Assembly: GCF_013403875.1 (NCBI RefSeq)
Contig: NZ_JACBNX010000020.1
Span: 86,147 to 150,146 of the forward strand
Length of the DNA stretch: 64,000 bases
DNA from: Burkholderia guangdongensis
GTDB lineage: Bacteria > Pseudomonadota > Gammaproteobacteria > Burkholderiales > Burkholderiaceae
Reading direction: 5' to 3'
Below, one piece after another: positions 7,915-16,690 of the stretch (position 1 is the first letter of the stretch; each line of letters begins with the position of its first letter). The notes beneath the pieces are model-generated. The model did no database searches. It had not been told where the DNA came from and saw only the letters and a program-made list of their open reading frames with translations. A program made the position numbers and the translations under genes.

Positions 7915-9621
7915 TCAGAACAGGAAGTAACGCTGCGCCATCGGCAGCACGGTTGCCGGCTCGCAGGTGAGCAACTGGCCGTCGGCGATCACGTCGTACG
8001 TCTCGGGGTCGACGCTGATCGCCGGCCGCCACGCGTTGTGGATCATGTCGGCCTTCGTCACGTTGCGGCAGTTGCGCACCGGCACGATCCGCTTCGCGAG
8101 CCCGTAGCGCTCCGCGATGCCCGCATCGGCCGCCATCTGCGACACGAACGTCAGCGACGTGCGCGCGAGCGCGCCGCCGCGCGTCGCGAACATCTCGCGG
8201 TAATGCACGGGCTGCGGCGTCGGGATCGACGCGTTCGGATCGCCCATCTGCGCGACCGCGATCATGCCGCCCTTCAGGATCAGCGACGGCTTGATCCCGA
8301 AGAACGCCGGCTCCCAGAACACGAGATCCGCCCACTTGCCCGGCTCGACCGAGCCGACCTCGTGCGCGATCCCGTGCGTGATCGCCGGGTTGATCGTGTA
8401 CTTCGCGACATAGCGCTTCGCGCGGAAGTTGTCGTTGCGCGCGCCATCTTCCGGCAGCGCGCCGCGCTGCACCTTCATCTTGTGCGCGGTCTGCCACGTG
8501 CGGATGATCACTTCGCCGACGCGCCCCATCGCCTGCGAGTCCGACGACAGCATCGACAGCGCGCCGAGATCGTGCAGGATGTCCTCGGCCGCGATCGTCT
8601 CGCGGCGGATCCGCGATTCGGCGAACGCGAGATCCTCGGCGATCGACGGATCGAGGTGATGGCAGACCATCAGCATGTCGAGGTGCTCGTCGAGCGTGTT
8701 GATCGTGTACGGGCGCGTCGGATTCGTCGACGACGGCAGCACGTTCGCCTCGCCGCACACCTTCAGGATGTCCGGCGCATGGCCGCCGCCCGCGCCTTCG
8801 GTGTGATACGTGTGGATCGTGCGGCCCTTGAACGCGGCGACGGTCGATTCGACGAAGCCGGCTTCATTGAGCGTGTCGGTGTGGATCGCGACCTGCGTGT
8901 CGGTGTCGTCGGCGACCGACAGGCAGTTGTCGATCGCGGCGGGCGTCGTGCCCCAGTCCTCGTGCAGCTTCAGCCCGATCGCGCCGGCGGCGATCTGCTC
9001 GGTGAGCGGCTGCGGCAGGCTCGCGTTGCCCTTGCCGAGAAAACCGAGGTTGATCGGCCAGCCGTCGGCCGCCTGCAGCATCCGCTCCATGTGCCATGGG
9101 CCGGGCGTGCAGGTCGTCGCGTTCGTGCCGGTCGCGGGCCCGGTGCCGCCGCCGAGCATCGTCGTGACGCCCGATGCGAGCGCCTCGTCGATCTGCTGCG
9201 GGCTGATGAAGTGGATATGCGTGTCGATGCCGCCCGCGGTGACGATCAGCCCTTCGCCGGCGATCACTTCGGTCGCCGCGCCGATCGCGATCGTCACACC
9301 GGGCTGGATGTCCGGATTGCCGGCCTTGCCGATCGCCGCGATGCGGCCATTCTTGATCGCGATGTCGGCCTTCACGATACCCCAGTGATCGAGGATCACG
9401 GCGTTCGTGACGACGGTGTCCGCGACGTCGGCCGCGACGCGCTGCGACTGGCCCATCCCGTCGCGGATCACCTTGCCGCCGCCGAACTTCACTTCCTCGC
9501 CGTAGATCGTGTAGTCGCGTTCGATTTCGATCAGCAGTTCGGTATCGGCGAGACGGACGCGGTCGCCCGTCGTCGGCCCGAACATCTCCGCGTACGCGCG
9601 GCGGCTCAAGCGTAATGTCAT
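7915..9621 (-). CDS. ureC: Urease subunit alpha (catalytic)
   Basis: A 568-aa amidohydrolase that splits urea into ammonia and carbamate at a di-nickel centre in the cytoplasm. The first metal ligands are in GGIDTHIHFI (near residue 135); the carbamylated lysine is in GLKLHEDWG; the mobile-flap histidine is in MVCHHLDPSI followed by RRETIAAED. Length matches the family. The start MTLRLSRRAYAEMFGPT is typical. It lies 34 bases downstream of ureB in the operon ureD-ureA-ureB-ureC-ureE-ureF-ureG. Confidence 0.98.
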   Translation of the reverse strand: MTLRLSRRAYAEMFGPTTGDRVRLADTELLIEIERDYTIYGEEVKFGGGKVIRDGMGQSQRVAADVADTVVTNAVILDHWGIVKADIAIKNGRIAAIGKAGNPDIQPGVTIAIGAATEVIAGEGLIVTAGGIDTHIHFISPQQIDEALASGVTTMLGGGTGPATGTNATTCTPGPWHMERMLQAADGWPINLGFLGKGNASLPQPLTEQIAAGAIGLKLHEDWGTTPAAIDNCLSVADDTDTQVAIHTDTLNEAGFVESTVAAFKGRTIHTYHTEGAGGGHAPDILKVCGEANVLPSSTNPTRPYTINTLDEHLDMLMVCHHLDPSIAEDLAFAESRIRRETIAAEDILHDLGALSMLSSDSQAMGRVGEVIIRTWQTAHKMKVQRGALPEDGARNDNFRAKRYVAKYTINPAITHGIAHEVGSVEPGKWADLVFWEPAFFGIKPSLILKGGMIAVAQMGDPNASIPTPQPVHYREMFATRGGALARTSLTFVSQMAADAGIAERYGLAKRIVPVRNCRNVTKADMIHNAWRPAISVDPETYDVIADGQLLTCEPATVLPMAQRYFLF

Positions 9622-9655
9622 ATCTTTGTATTCCTGAATGCCGGAAGAGGGCGCG

Positions 9656-9961
9656 TCAGAGCGGCCCCATCACCTTGCCCTGAAAACCGTAGACCTCGCG
9701 CGCGCCCGCGAGCGCGACGAGCTCGACCGTGCGCGTCTGGCCGGGCTCGAAGCGCACCGCGGTGCCGGCCGCGATGTTCAGCCGGAAGCCGCGCGCGGCC
9801 GCGCGGTCGAACGACAGCGCGTCGTTCGCTTCGTGGAAGTGGTAGTGCGAGCCGACCTGCACCGGTCGGTCGCCGGTGTTCGCGACGGTCAGCGTGATCG
9901 TCGCGCGGCCCGCGTTCAGTTCGTGCTCGCCGTCGTCGGTGAGGATTTCGCCGGGGATCAT
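9656..9961 (-). CDS. ureB: Urease subunit beta
   Basis: A 101-aa structural subunit. It starts MIPGEILTDDGEHELN and contains the conserved GSHYHFHEAN and FEPGQTRTVELV segments. It assembles with UreA and UreC into the (alpha-beta-gamma)3 urease core. The start codon is 9 bases after the ureA stop. Confidence 0.97.
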   Translation of the reverse strand: MIPGEILTDDGEHELNAGRATITLTVANTGDRPVQVGSHYHFHEANDALSFDRAAARGFRLNIAAGTAVRFEPGQTRTVELVALAGAREVYGFQGKVMGPL

Positions 9962-9970
9962 GCGCGCCTC

Positions 9971-10273
9971 TTACGGAATCGGATGGTGGACCGTGACGAG
10001 CTTCGTGCCGTCCGGGAAGGTCGCTTCGACCTGGATGTCCGGGATCATCTCCGGCACGCCGTCCATCACGTCGTCGCGCGTGAGCAGCGTCGTGCCGTAG
10101 TGCATCACTTCGGCGACCGTCTTGCCGTCGCGTGCCGCTTCCATCAGTGCGGCCGTGATGTACGCGACCGCTTCCGGGTAGTTGAGCTTCAGGCCGCGCG
10201 CGCGGCGCCGTTCGGCGAGCAGCGCCGCGGTGAAAATCAGCAGCTTGTCTTTTTCTCGGGGAGTCAGCTTCAT
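9971..10273 (-). CDS. ureA: Urease subunit gamma
   Basis: A 100-aa small subunit beginning MKLTPREKDKLLIFTAALLAE, with LKLNYPEAVAYI and VTVHHPIP at the end, all typical of UreA. The ATG at 10273 is preceded by an AT-rich stretch (about 10274-10310) unlike the surrounding DNA, which may be a promoter for ureABCEFG separate from that of ureD. Confidence 0.97.
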   Translation of the reverse strand: MKLTPREKDKLLIFTAALLAERRRARGLKLNYPEAVAYITAALMEAARDGKTVAEVMHYGTTLLTRDDVMDGVPEMIPDIQVEATFPDGTKLVTVHHPIP

Positions 10274-10535
10274 GAATGGAAACGTTATGGAAAACGTAAT
10301 ATTTTTCCGCGTGGCGTTGGCTGGCGCGGATGCGCGGCTATCGTAGCACCGCGCCGTGCGGCTTGCGTGCTCGCGCGGCGGCGTTTGCGCATCAGTGCAG
10401 CAAGGCACGTGCCATGTGCGGCGCGCATGTGTGCTCCACGATGGTGCGCGCGCGATGCATGCGGGTGCACGCCGATGCATGCGGCCGGGCCGTGTGCCAC
10501 GGCGGTGCGCATGCGGGGGGTGCTTCAGGGGTGTT
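10274..10535. promoter_or_regulatory. ureD-ureA spacer with phased direct repeats
   Basis: 262 bases lie between the ureD stop and ureA start, on a transcript where other spacers are short. The 12-mer CGATGCATGCGG occurs at 10451-10462 and again at 10471-10482, a 20-base period or about two helical turns, and GGCACGTGCC (10404-10413) is a perfect palindrome. The last 40 bases before ureA are AT-rich. Operator and promoter roles are inferred from layout only. Confidence 0.4.
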
Positions 10536-11411
10536 TCAGGTCTGCCAGAGCCGAAGCGGATGCGGCTCGACGCCATGCACGATCGGACGCAACAGCATCC
10601 AGCACTGCACGAAATGCCGCTGCAGCGCCTCCATCGACGTCGCGAGCGCGCGCACGAGCACCACGCCCGGCGTCACGCACGTGATGCCGGCGCGCAAGGT
10701 GTCGTCGAACGGCATCCGCTCGGCGAGCGATTCGGCGAGCGCGGCGTCGCATGCGGCGCCGGCCGCCCACAGCGTGCCGTAGACGGGGAAGCCGCCGAGG
10801 CCCTGCAATGCGTGGCGCAGCGGGTCGTTCGCAACGAGCCGCGCGCGCTCGGTCCAGAGCGGCGCGCCGTTCGCATCGACGAGCGCCGACGTCGACACGA
10901 GCCGGCCCGCGGACCATGCCTCGCCGGCCGCCTGCCGGCCGAGCTGCGTTGCGTCCCAGCCAAGCGCGCTCGCGCCCGCGCCGAGCGTCAGCGTGAAATC
11001 CATCGACGCATGCGCGGCATCGAAGATCAGGTTGTTCTGCGGCAGCCAGTCGAGCTTCGCGCCTTCGCCGAGCACGATGCGGATTCGCTGCGCGGCGTCG
11101 AGGCCGTTCGACTTGTACCACTTGGTCGCGCCCGGCGTGGTCAGCACCGCGTGCGTGCGCTCGCCGAGCGCGATGTCGATGTCGAGCGTGTCGCCGCCCG
11201 CGACGCCGCCCGGCGGATGGACGATCACCGCGTGGCAGCGCGCGTCGCCTTCCGGATAGAGCGGCCGCTGCACGCGCAGCGGGCCGTCGTGCAGGCGATG
11301 TTGCAGCGTCGTGCGCGTGCCGTGTCGTTCGAAGCCGAGCTCGAGGCGGGCGTGCCAGGATTTGGCGAGAGCGGGGCGGGACAGCGACGCGTGCGAAACG
11401 TGGGCGGACAT
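10536..11411 (-). CDS. ureD: Urease accessory protein UreD
   Basis: A 291-aa scaffold protein that binds apo-urease with UreF and UreG during nickel loading. Family segments seen are RPLYPEGDARCHAVIVHPPGG (abridged here as HPPGGVAGGD), TTPGATKWYKS and LPQNNLIFD. It is the first urease gene on the minus strand. The region upstream (11412-11683) is shared with the divergent pirin gene. Confidence 0.94.
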   Translation of the reverse strand: MSAHVSHASLSRPALAKSWHARLELGFERHGTRTTLQHRLHDGPLRVQRPLYPEGDARCHAVIVHPPGGVAGGDTLDIDIALGERTHAVLTTPGATKWYKSNGLDAAQRIRIVLGEGAKLDWLPQNNLIFDAAHASMDFTLTLGAGASALGWDATQLGRQAAGEAWSAGRLVSTSALVDANGAPLWTERARLVANDPLRHALQGLGGFPVYGTLWAAGAACDAALAESLAERMPFDDTLRAGITCVTPGVVLVRALATSMEALQRHFVQCWMLLRPIVHGVEPHPLRLWQT

Positions 11412-11683
11412 CGTGGAATCGGCGGGAAGACGGGCGCGCTCATGCTACAGGAATGCGCGGCGCGGTGGCGCGCGCGATCGGCTCATGCCGGCGATTGAGT
11501 TCATCGGCCTGTTTCCACCGGCGCTTATCGTTCTATTGAGAGCAATGATGCTTTGATGGTTGGGAGCTATGCGGTAAATCATTGCGGAAATAGCATTCTG
11601 TCCAAGGCCCGGTGCTCCGCTGATGCTGGAGAGTGACACCGCGGCAGCAGGCCGCATTTTGGCGGCAGGAAAAGGACACGGAC

Positions 11684-12382
11684 ATGCTTACCCATCGGCG
11701 CTGGAGATCACTGGACACGGCGGATCACGGCTGGCTTCGCGCGAAATACCACTTCGCGGTCAGTCCGGACGGCAATCTCGCGCACGCGCCGCTGGGCCCG
11801 CTGATCGTCTGGAACGATGACGAGATTGCCGCCGGAAGCGGTTTCCCGATGCACGGGCACCGTGACATCGAGATCGTCACCTACGTGCGCCAGGGCGTGC
11901 TCGGACATCGGGACACTTTGGGATCCGAAGGAACGATTCACGCGGGCGACGTGCAGGTGATGAGCGCCGGCACCGGCATCCGCCATTCCGAGGTGAACAA
12001 GGGCGACGTGCCGCTCAAGGTCTATCAGATCTGGCTGGTGCCGCGCGCGGGCGGCGGACGACCCGCGTGGGATACGAAGCCGTTTCCCAAAGGCGATCGG
12101 TCCGGGCGCTTCGTCGTGCTGGCGAGCGGTTTCGCCGGCGACGAGGATGCGCTGCCCATTCGCGCCGATGCGCGCGTGCTCGGCGCGACGCTGAAGGCGG
12201 GCGAGCAGGCCCGGCAGGCGCTGGGGCCGTCGCGTCGCGCGTATCTCGTCGTTGCTTCGGGCCGCATCGAAGTGAACGGCGAGCACATGGGGCCGCTGGA
12301 CGGCGTCGCGATCACGAACGTGGCGCAGGCCGACATCTCCGCCGTCGAAGATTCTGAGCTGGTGATGGTGGACGCCGGCTGA
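11684..12382 (+). CDS. Pirin family protein
   Basis: A 232-aa bicupin of the pirin/YhhW type; some members act as quercetin 2,3-dioxygenases or redox-sensing regulators. The N-terminal cupin has the metal-ligand set FPMHGHRDIEIVTYV and GTGIRHSEVN. The ATG at 11684 gives the usual start MLTHRRWRSLDTADHGW and has AGGAAAAGGA just upstream; the frame is open to 11633 but without family-like sequence. It is followed by doxX-like and hydrolase genes on the same strand, probably one operon. Confidence 0.9.
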   Translation: MLTHRRWRSLDTADHGWLRAKYHFAVSPDGNLAHAPLGPLIVWNDDEIAAGSGFPMHGHRDIEIVTYVRQGVLGHRDTLGSEGTIHAGDVQVMSAGTGIRHSEVNKGDVPLKVYQIWLVPRAGGGRPAWDTKPFPKGDRSGRFVVLASGFAGDEDALPIRADARVLGATLKAGEQARQALGPSRRAYLVVASGRIEVNGEHMGPLDGVAITNVAQADISAVEDSELVMVDAG

Positions 12383-12431
12383 GTACCTTCATTTCTCAGT
12401 CCACTAAATCAAATCATATCTGGAGGTCATC

Positions 12432-12848
12432 ATGGATCGTTATAAGTTCCTTCCGCTGCTGGGCCGCATTCTGATCGGCGCGCCGTTCGTCATGAGCGGG
12501 CTGAGCAAGCTCGCCGCGCACGACGCCACCGTCGGCTATATCGCGGCGGTCGGCCTGCCGGCGCCGTCGCTCGCGTTCCTCGTCGCGGTACTGGTCGAGG
12601 CGGGCGGTGGCGTGCTGCTGATGGCCGGGTATCGCGCCCGCCTCGTGGCGCCGGCGATGGCGCTGTTCTGCGTGGTCACCGCGATCTTCTTCCACCACAA
12701 CTTCGCGGACCAGAACCAGATGATCCACTTCCTGAAGAACGTGATGATGGCGGGCGGCCTGCTGCAGATCGCTTACTTCGGCGCCGGCGCGTTCAGCCTC
12801 GACGCGCGCGCCGGACGGGCCGCCGTGCGCGTGGCGTCGGCGGCTTGA
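12432..12848 (+). CDS. DoxX family membrane protein
   Basis: A 138-aa protein with four predicted membrane helices. It starts MDRYKFLPLLGRILIGAPFVMSGLSKL, the standard DoxX opening, and has FFHHNFADQNQMIHFLKN in the third segment. A strong GGAGGTCATC ribosome site precedes the ATG. DoxX proteins are linked to thiol/redox stress in other bacteria, and the pirin gene upstream fits an oxidative-stress theme. The precise function is unknown. Confidence 0.88.
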   Translation: MDRYKFLPLLGRILIGAPFVMSGLSKLAAHDATVGYIAAVGLPAPSLAFLVAVLVEAGGGVLLMAGYRARLVAPAMALFCVVTAIFFHHNFADQNQMIHFLKNVMMAGGLLQIAYFGAGAFSLDARAGRAAVRVASAA

Positions 12849-12882
12849 GCGATCGACCATGTCTGATCCGACGGAGCCGACG

Positions 12883-13872
12883 ATGAAAAACTTGCCGACC
12901 GATACCGCATCAACGAATTTCATCGCAACGCATCCTCTCGACCTGGACGATGCGGCCATCGTCGCCGCGATGCGAGCGGGGATGCGTTCCATGAAAGGCA
13001 TGCGTCTGGGCGTCGAAGCGCGCGGGGCATTCGATGCGATGATGGAGAGCATCCCGCCGCTCGATGACGTCACGTACGAATCCGGCACGGTCGGCGGCAT
13101 TCCGGGGTTCTGGGTCTATCCCGCGCATTGGCGAGCCGACGAAGCGATTCTTCATCTGCATGCCGGATGGTTCAACTTCGGATCCGCCGGCGCATTCCGC
13201 CATTTCGTCGGACACATCGCCGCGCGGGCCGGCGCGAAGGCATTCATCCCGGATTATCGGCTCGCGCCCGAGCATCCGTTCCCGGCGGCCGTCGACGATG
13301 TGCTCGCCTGTTATCACGGACTGGCCGACATCGGCATTCGCCGGATCGCCGTCACCGGGGATTCCGCCGGAGGCGATCTCGCGCTGGTGCTCGCGTCGCG
13401 TCTTGCCGGTGAAGCGGTCGCTTCCGGGCCGACGATTGTCGGCGTTGCCGCATTGTCGCCAGTGACCGATCTGACGCTCTCGGGCGAGACGTACGACACG
13501 CGCGTCGATGCCGATCCGCTCTTCACGCGCGAGCAGGCGTCGGAGGTGGTGCGCGCCTATCTCGGGAGCGCCGACCCAGCGCATCCGCTTGCTTCGCCGC
13601 TCCATGCGCGGCTTGTCGGCCTGCCGCCCGTTCGCATCCACGTCGGAGACGACGAAGTGCTGCTGGACGATTCGCGGCGGTTCGTCGAGCGCGCAGTCGC
13701 CGCGGGCGTCGATGCCCGGCTCGATGTGTGGATGGGGATGTCGCACGGGTTCGCCGGCAGCGTCGGTGGGTTGAAGGCCGCGACACAGGCGCTGGACGCG
13801 ATCGGCGCGTTCCTTGTCCAGAAGCTGAACGAGGGCGCCGGCTCGCCGTTCGTGTCGTCAGCCGCGAAGTGA
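12883..13872 (+). CDS. Alpha/beta hydrolase (hormone-sensitive-lipase-like)
   Basis: A 329-aa esterase-type protein. The nucleophile elbow GDSAGGD is near residue 158 and the catalytic acid and His appear in VHVGDDEVLLDD-like and MSHGFAG contexts. The oxyanion motif usually written HGGG is here LHAGWF, a variant seen in some members. The ATG at 12883 has GGAG at a normal distance; an ATG at 12859 in frame is possible but less well placed. Third gene of the pirin-doxX-hydrolase run; converges on urtE. Substrate unknown. Confidence 0.85.
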   Translation: MKNLPTDTASTNFIATHPLDLDDAAIVAAMRAGMRSMKGMRLGVEARGAFDAMMESIPPLDDVTYESGTVGGIPGFWVYPAHWRADEAILHLHAGWFNFGSAGAFRHFVGHIAARAGAKAFIPDYRLAPEHPFPAAVDDVLACYHGLADIGIRRIAVTGDSAGGDLALVLASRLAGEAVASGPTIVGVAALSPVTDLTLSGETYDTRVDADPLFTREQASEVVRAYLGSADPAHPLASPLHARLVGLPPVRIHVGDDEVLLDDSRRFVERAVAAGVDARLDVWMGMSHGFAGSVGGLKAATQALDAIGAFLVQKLNEGAGSPFVSSAAK

Positions 13873-13889
13873 GCTCGCAGCGGACGTGG

Positions 13890-13911
13890 CCGACGGCGCG
13901 GCCGCCGTCGG
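13890..13911. terminator. Hairpin between convergent hydrolase and urtE genes
   Basis: Perfect 9-bp stem CCGACGGCG / CGCCGTCGG with a 4-base loop, filling the gap between the two stop codons. There is no T tract on either side, so termination would need help from Rho or be partial. Confidence 0.4.
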
Positions 13912-14604
13912 TCAGACCGCGATCAACTCGCGCACCCCGTTGCGCTCCATATCCTTTGCCTCTCCGCCCGCGACCACTTCGCCACGGCTCATCACCCAGT
14001 ACTGGTCCGCGATCGACCGCGCGAAGTCGTAGTATTGCTCGACGAGCAGGATCGTCATCTTCGATTCGTCGACGAGCTGCCGCAGCGTGCGGCCGATGTC
14101 CTGGATGATCGACGGCTGGATTCCTTCGGTCGGCTCGTCCAGGATCAGCAGCTGCGGCTCGCTCATCAGCGCGCGGCCGATCGCGAGCTGCTGCTGCTGG
14201 CCACCCGACAGGTCGCCGCCGCGCCGCGCGCGCATGTCCTTCAGCACCGGGAACAGCGCATAGATCCGGTCCGGCACTTTCGACGGCGCGCGGCGGCTCG
14301 CGGCGCCGACGAGCAGGTTTTCCTCGACGGTCAGCCGAGGAAAGATGTCGCGCCCCTGCGGCACGTACGCGAGCCCGGCCGCCACGCGCGCGTACGGCGG
14401 CAGCGCCGCCAGCGGATCGCCGCGCCAGCTCACCGCGCCGCTCTTCGCGGCGACGACGCCCATCAGGCAGCGCAGCAGCGTCGACTTGCCGACGCCGTTG
14501 CGGCCGAGCAGCACCGTCAGCCTGCCTTCGTCGGCGGTCAGGTTCACGTCGCGCAGGATGTGGCTGCCGCCGTAGTACTGGTTCAGCGCTTCGATCTTCA
14601 GCAT
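13912..14604 (-). CDS. urtE: Urea ABC transporter, ATP-binding protein UrtE
   Basis: A 230-aa ABC ATPase. Walker A is GRNGVGKSTL (near residue 34), the signature is LSGGQQQQLAIGRAL, and Walker B is LLILDEPTEGIQPSI. The wording LDEPTEGIQPSIIQDIG is characteristic of UrtE among branched-chain-type ATPases. It powers high-affinity urea import with UrtD. It starts 4 bases after urtD ends. Confidence 0.94.
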   Translation of the reverse strand: MLKIEALNQYYGGSHILRDVNLTADEGRLTVLLGRNGVGKSTLLRCLMGVVAAKSGAVSWRGDPLAALPPYARVAAGLAYVPQGRDIFPRLTVEENLLVGAASRRAPSKVPDRIYALFPVLKDMRARRGGDLSGGQQQQLAIGRALMSEPQLLILDEPTEGIQPSIIQDIGRTLRQLVDESKMTILLVEQYYDFARSIADQYWVMSRGEVVAGGEAKDMERNGVRELIAV

Positions 14605-14608
14605 CGCA

Positions 14609-15469
14609 TCATCGTCCCAGATAAGACTCGATCACCGCGTCGTCGCGCTTCACCTGATCGAGCGTGCCTTGCGCGAGCACCGCGCCTTCGGCCATCACCG
14701 TCACGCGGCCCGTGTCGCCCGCGAGCGCCGCGACGAACTCCATGTCGTGCTCGACGACCATCATCGAGCACGTGCCGCGCAGCGTGTTCAGCAGCTCCGC
14801 GAGTTCCATCGTCTCGTGGTCGGTCATCCCGGCCGCCGGCTCGTCGAGCAGCAGCAGGGCGGGGCGCTGCATCAGCAGCATGCCGATCTCGAGCCGCTGC
14901 TTCTGCCCGTGCGACAGCTCGCCGGCCGCGCGATACGCGTGCGCGTCGAGGCGGATCAGCTCGAGCGTCTCCTCGATCTTCGCCTGCGCGTCGCGGTCGA
15001 GCCGCGTGCGCAGCGACGCGAGCCAGCCCTTGTCGGTCTGCATCGCGAGCTCGAGGTTCTCCCACACCGGATGCTGCTCGAACACCGTCGGCTTCTGGAA
15101 CTTGCGGCCGATTCCCGCGCGCGCGATCTCGGGTTCGCTCATCCGCGACAGGTCGAGCGTCTGGCCGAGAAATACCTTGCCCGCATCGGGGCGCGTCTTG
15201 CCGGTGATCACGTCCATCATCGTCGTCTTGCCGGCGCCGTTCGGACCGATCACGCAGCGCAGCTCGCCCGCGTCGATCGCGAGCGACAGCTTGTTCAGCG
15301 CACGAAAACCGTCGAAGCTGACTTCGATGTCCTCGAGATACAGGATCGTCCCGTGCGACGTGTCGATCGCGCCGGGCGTGACGACCCGCGACATCTCCGC
15401 GGTGCCGCTGACCGTCAGCTCCGTGTCGTCGCGGCGCGCGACGTCGGCCATCATGAAGAATCCGTTCAT
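14609..15469 (-). CDS. urtD: Urea ABC transporter, ATP-binding protein UrtD
   Basis: A 286-aa ABC ATPase with Walker A GPNGAGKTTMMD, signature LSHGQKQRLEIGMLL and Walker B LLLLDEPAAGMTDHE. The first 40 residues (MNGFFMMADVARRDDTEL onward) are an extension before the ATPase core. The start overlaps the urtC stop by 4 bases (ATGA), which indicates translational coupling. Confidence 0.94.
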   Translation of the reverse strand: MNGFFMMADVARRDDTELTVSGTAEMSRVVTPGAIDTSHGTILYLEDIEVSFDGFRALNKLSLAIDAGELRCVIGPNGAGKTTMMDVITGKTRPDAGKVFLGQTLDLSRMSEPEIARAGIGRKFQKPTVFEQHPVWENLELAMQTDKGWLASLRTRLDRDAQAKIEETLELIRLDAHAYRAAGELSHGQKQRLEIGMLLMQRPALLLLDEPAAGMTDHETMELAELLNTLRGTCSMMVVEHDMEFVAALAGDTGRVTVMAEGAVLAQGTLDQVKRDDAVIESYLGR

Positions 15470-16689
15470 CGGCGCACTCCCCGAACTCCCCGAACTCGCG
15501 CGACGACGTCGTCGACGAGCCCCATGATGCCGCGCGGCATCAGCAACGGCACGAGCACGAAGATCAGCCCGAGGAAGAACAGCCAGTATTCGGCGAAATT
15601 CGCGGTGAAGAAGCTCTTCGCGCCGTTCACCGCGAACGCGCCGACGATCGGCCCGATCAGCGTGCCGCGCCCGCCGACCGCGACCCAGATCGCCATCTCG
15701 ATCGAGTTGCCCGGCGACATCTCGCCCGGATTGATGATGCCGACCTGCGGCACGTACAGCGCGCCCGCGATGCCGCACAGCACCGCGGACACGGTCCACA
15801 CGAACAGCTTGTACGCGAGCGGGCTGTAGCCGAGGAACATCAGCCGCGTCTCGCCGTCGCGCACCGCGGTGACGACGCGCCCGAGCTTGCTCGTGACGAT
15901 CGCGCGCGCGGCGACGAACGCGAGCACGAGCGTCGCGAACGTCAGCAGGAACAGCACGGTGCGCGTGCCCGGCGACGTGACCGGAAAACCCGCGATCCGC
16001 TTGAAGTCGGTGAAGCCGTTGTTGCCGCCGAAGCCGGTCTCGTTGCGATAGAACAGCAGCATCGCCGCGAACGTCATCGCCTGCGTGATGATCGACAGAT
16101 AGACGCCCTTCACGCGCGAGCGGAACGTGAAGAAGCCGAACACCCACGCGAGCACGGCCGGCGCGAGCACGACGAGCGCGAGCGCATACGCGAGATGCTC
16201 GGTGCCGCTCCAGTACCACGGCAGCCGGTGCCAGTCGAGGAACACCATGAAGTCGGGGAGGTCGGTGCCGTACTTGCCGTCGCGGCCGATCTCGCGCATC
16301 AGGTACATGCCGATCGCGTAGCCGCCGAGCGCGAAGAAGAGGCCATGCCCGAGACTCAGGATGCCGCAATAGCCCCACACGAGATCGAGCGCGAGCGCGG
16401 CGATCGCGTAGCACATCAGCTTGCCGGTGAGCGTCATCGCATACGCGGACAGATGGAGCGCGCTCGATTCCGGCGCGACGAGCGCGGCGAGCGGCACGCC
16501 GATGCCGATCGCGAGGCAGAGCGCGATCAGCGCGAGCCATGCGCGGCGCGACAGCAGCGCGGGGCGCGGCGGCAGGCCGAGCGCGAAGCCGCCGGCCGCG
16601 CGAGCGGCGGCGGGCGACGGCGCGGCGGCCGGTGCGGCCGATGTGGCCGGTGTGGCATTCGGCGACAGCGAATCGGTGAACGAAGTCAT
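15466..16689 (-). CDS. urtC: Urea ABC transporter, permease UrtC
   Basis: A 407-aa membrane permease of the LivM class with about ten hydrophobic segments. The N-terminus is an Ala/Pro-rich cytoplasmic stretch of about 35 residues before the first helix. GYCGILSLGHGLFFALGGYAIG is the conserved LivM-type region (residues about 107-128). It forms the channel with UrtB. One base separates it from urtB. Confidence 0.94.
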   Translation of the reverse strand: MTSFTDSLSPNATPATSAAPAAAPSPAAARAAGGFALGLPPRPALLSRRAWLALIALCLAIGIGVPLAALVAPESSALHLSAYAMTLTGKLMCYAIAALALDLVWGYCGILSLGHGLFFALGGYAIGMYLMREIGRDGKYGTDLPDFMVFLDWHRLPWYWSGTEHLAYALALVVLAPAVLAWVFGFFTFRSRVKGVYLSIITQAMTFAAMLLFYRNETGFGGNNGFTDFKRIAGFPVTSPGTRTVLFLLTFATLVLAFVAARAIVTSKLGRVVTAVRDGETRLMFLGYSPLAYKLFVWTVSAVLCGIAGALYVPQVGIINPGEMSPGNSIEMAIWVAVGGRGTLIGPIVGAFAVNGAKSFFTANFAEYWLFFLGLIFVLVPLLMPRGIMGLVDDVVARVRGVRGVRR

Positions 16690-16690
16690 C

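Noticed and set aside
10285..10512. 75-aa minus-strand frame in the ureD-ureA spacer
   Set aside because: Low-complexity His/Arg/Ala content, no ribosome site, and it overlaps the repeats and AT-rich promoter-like stretch.
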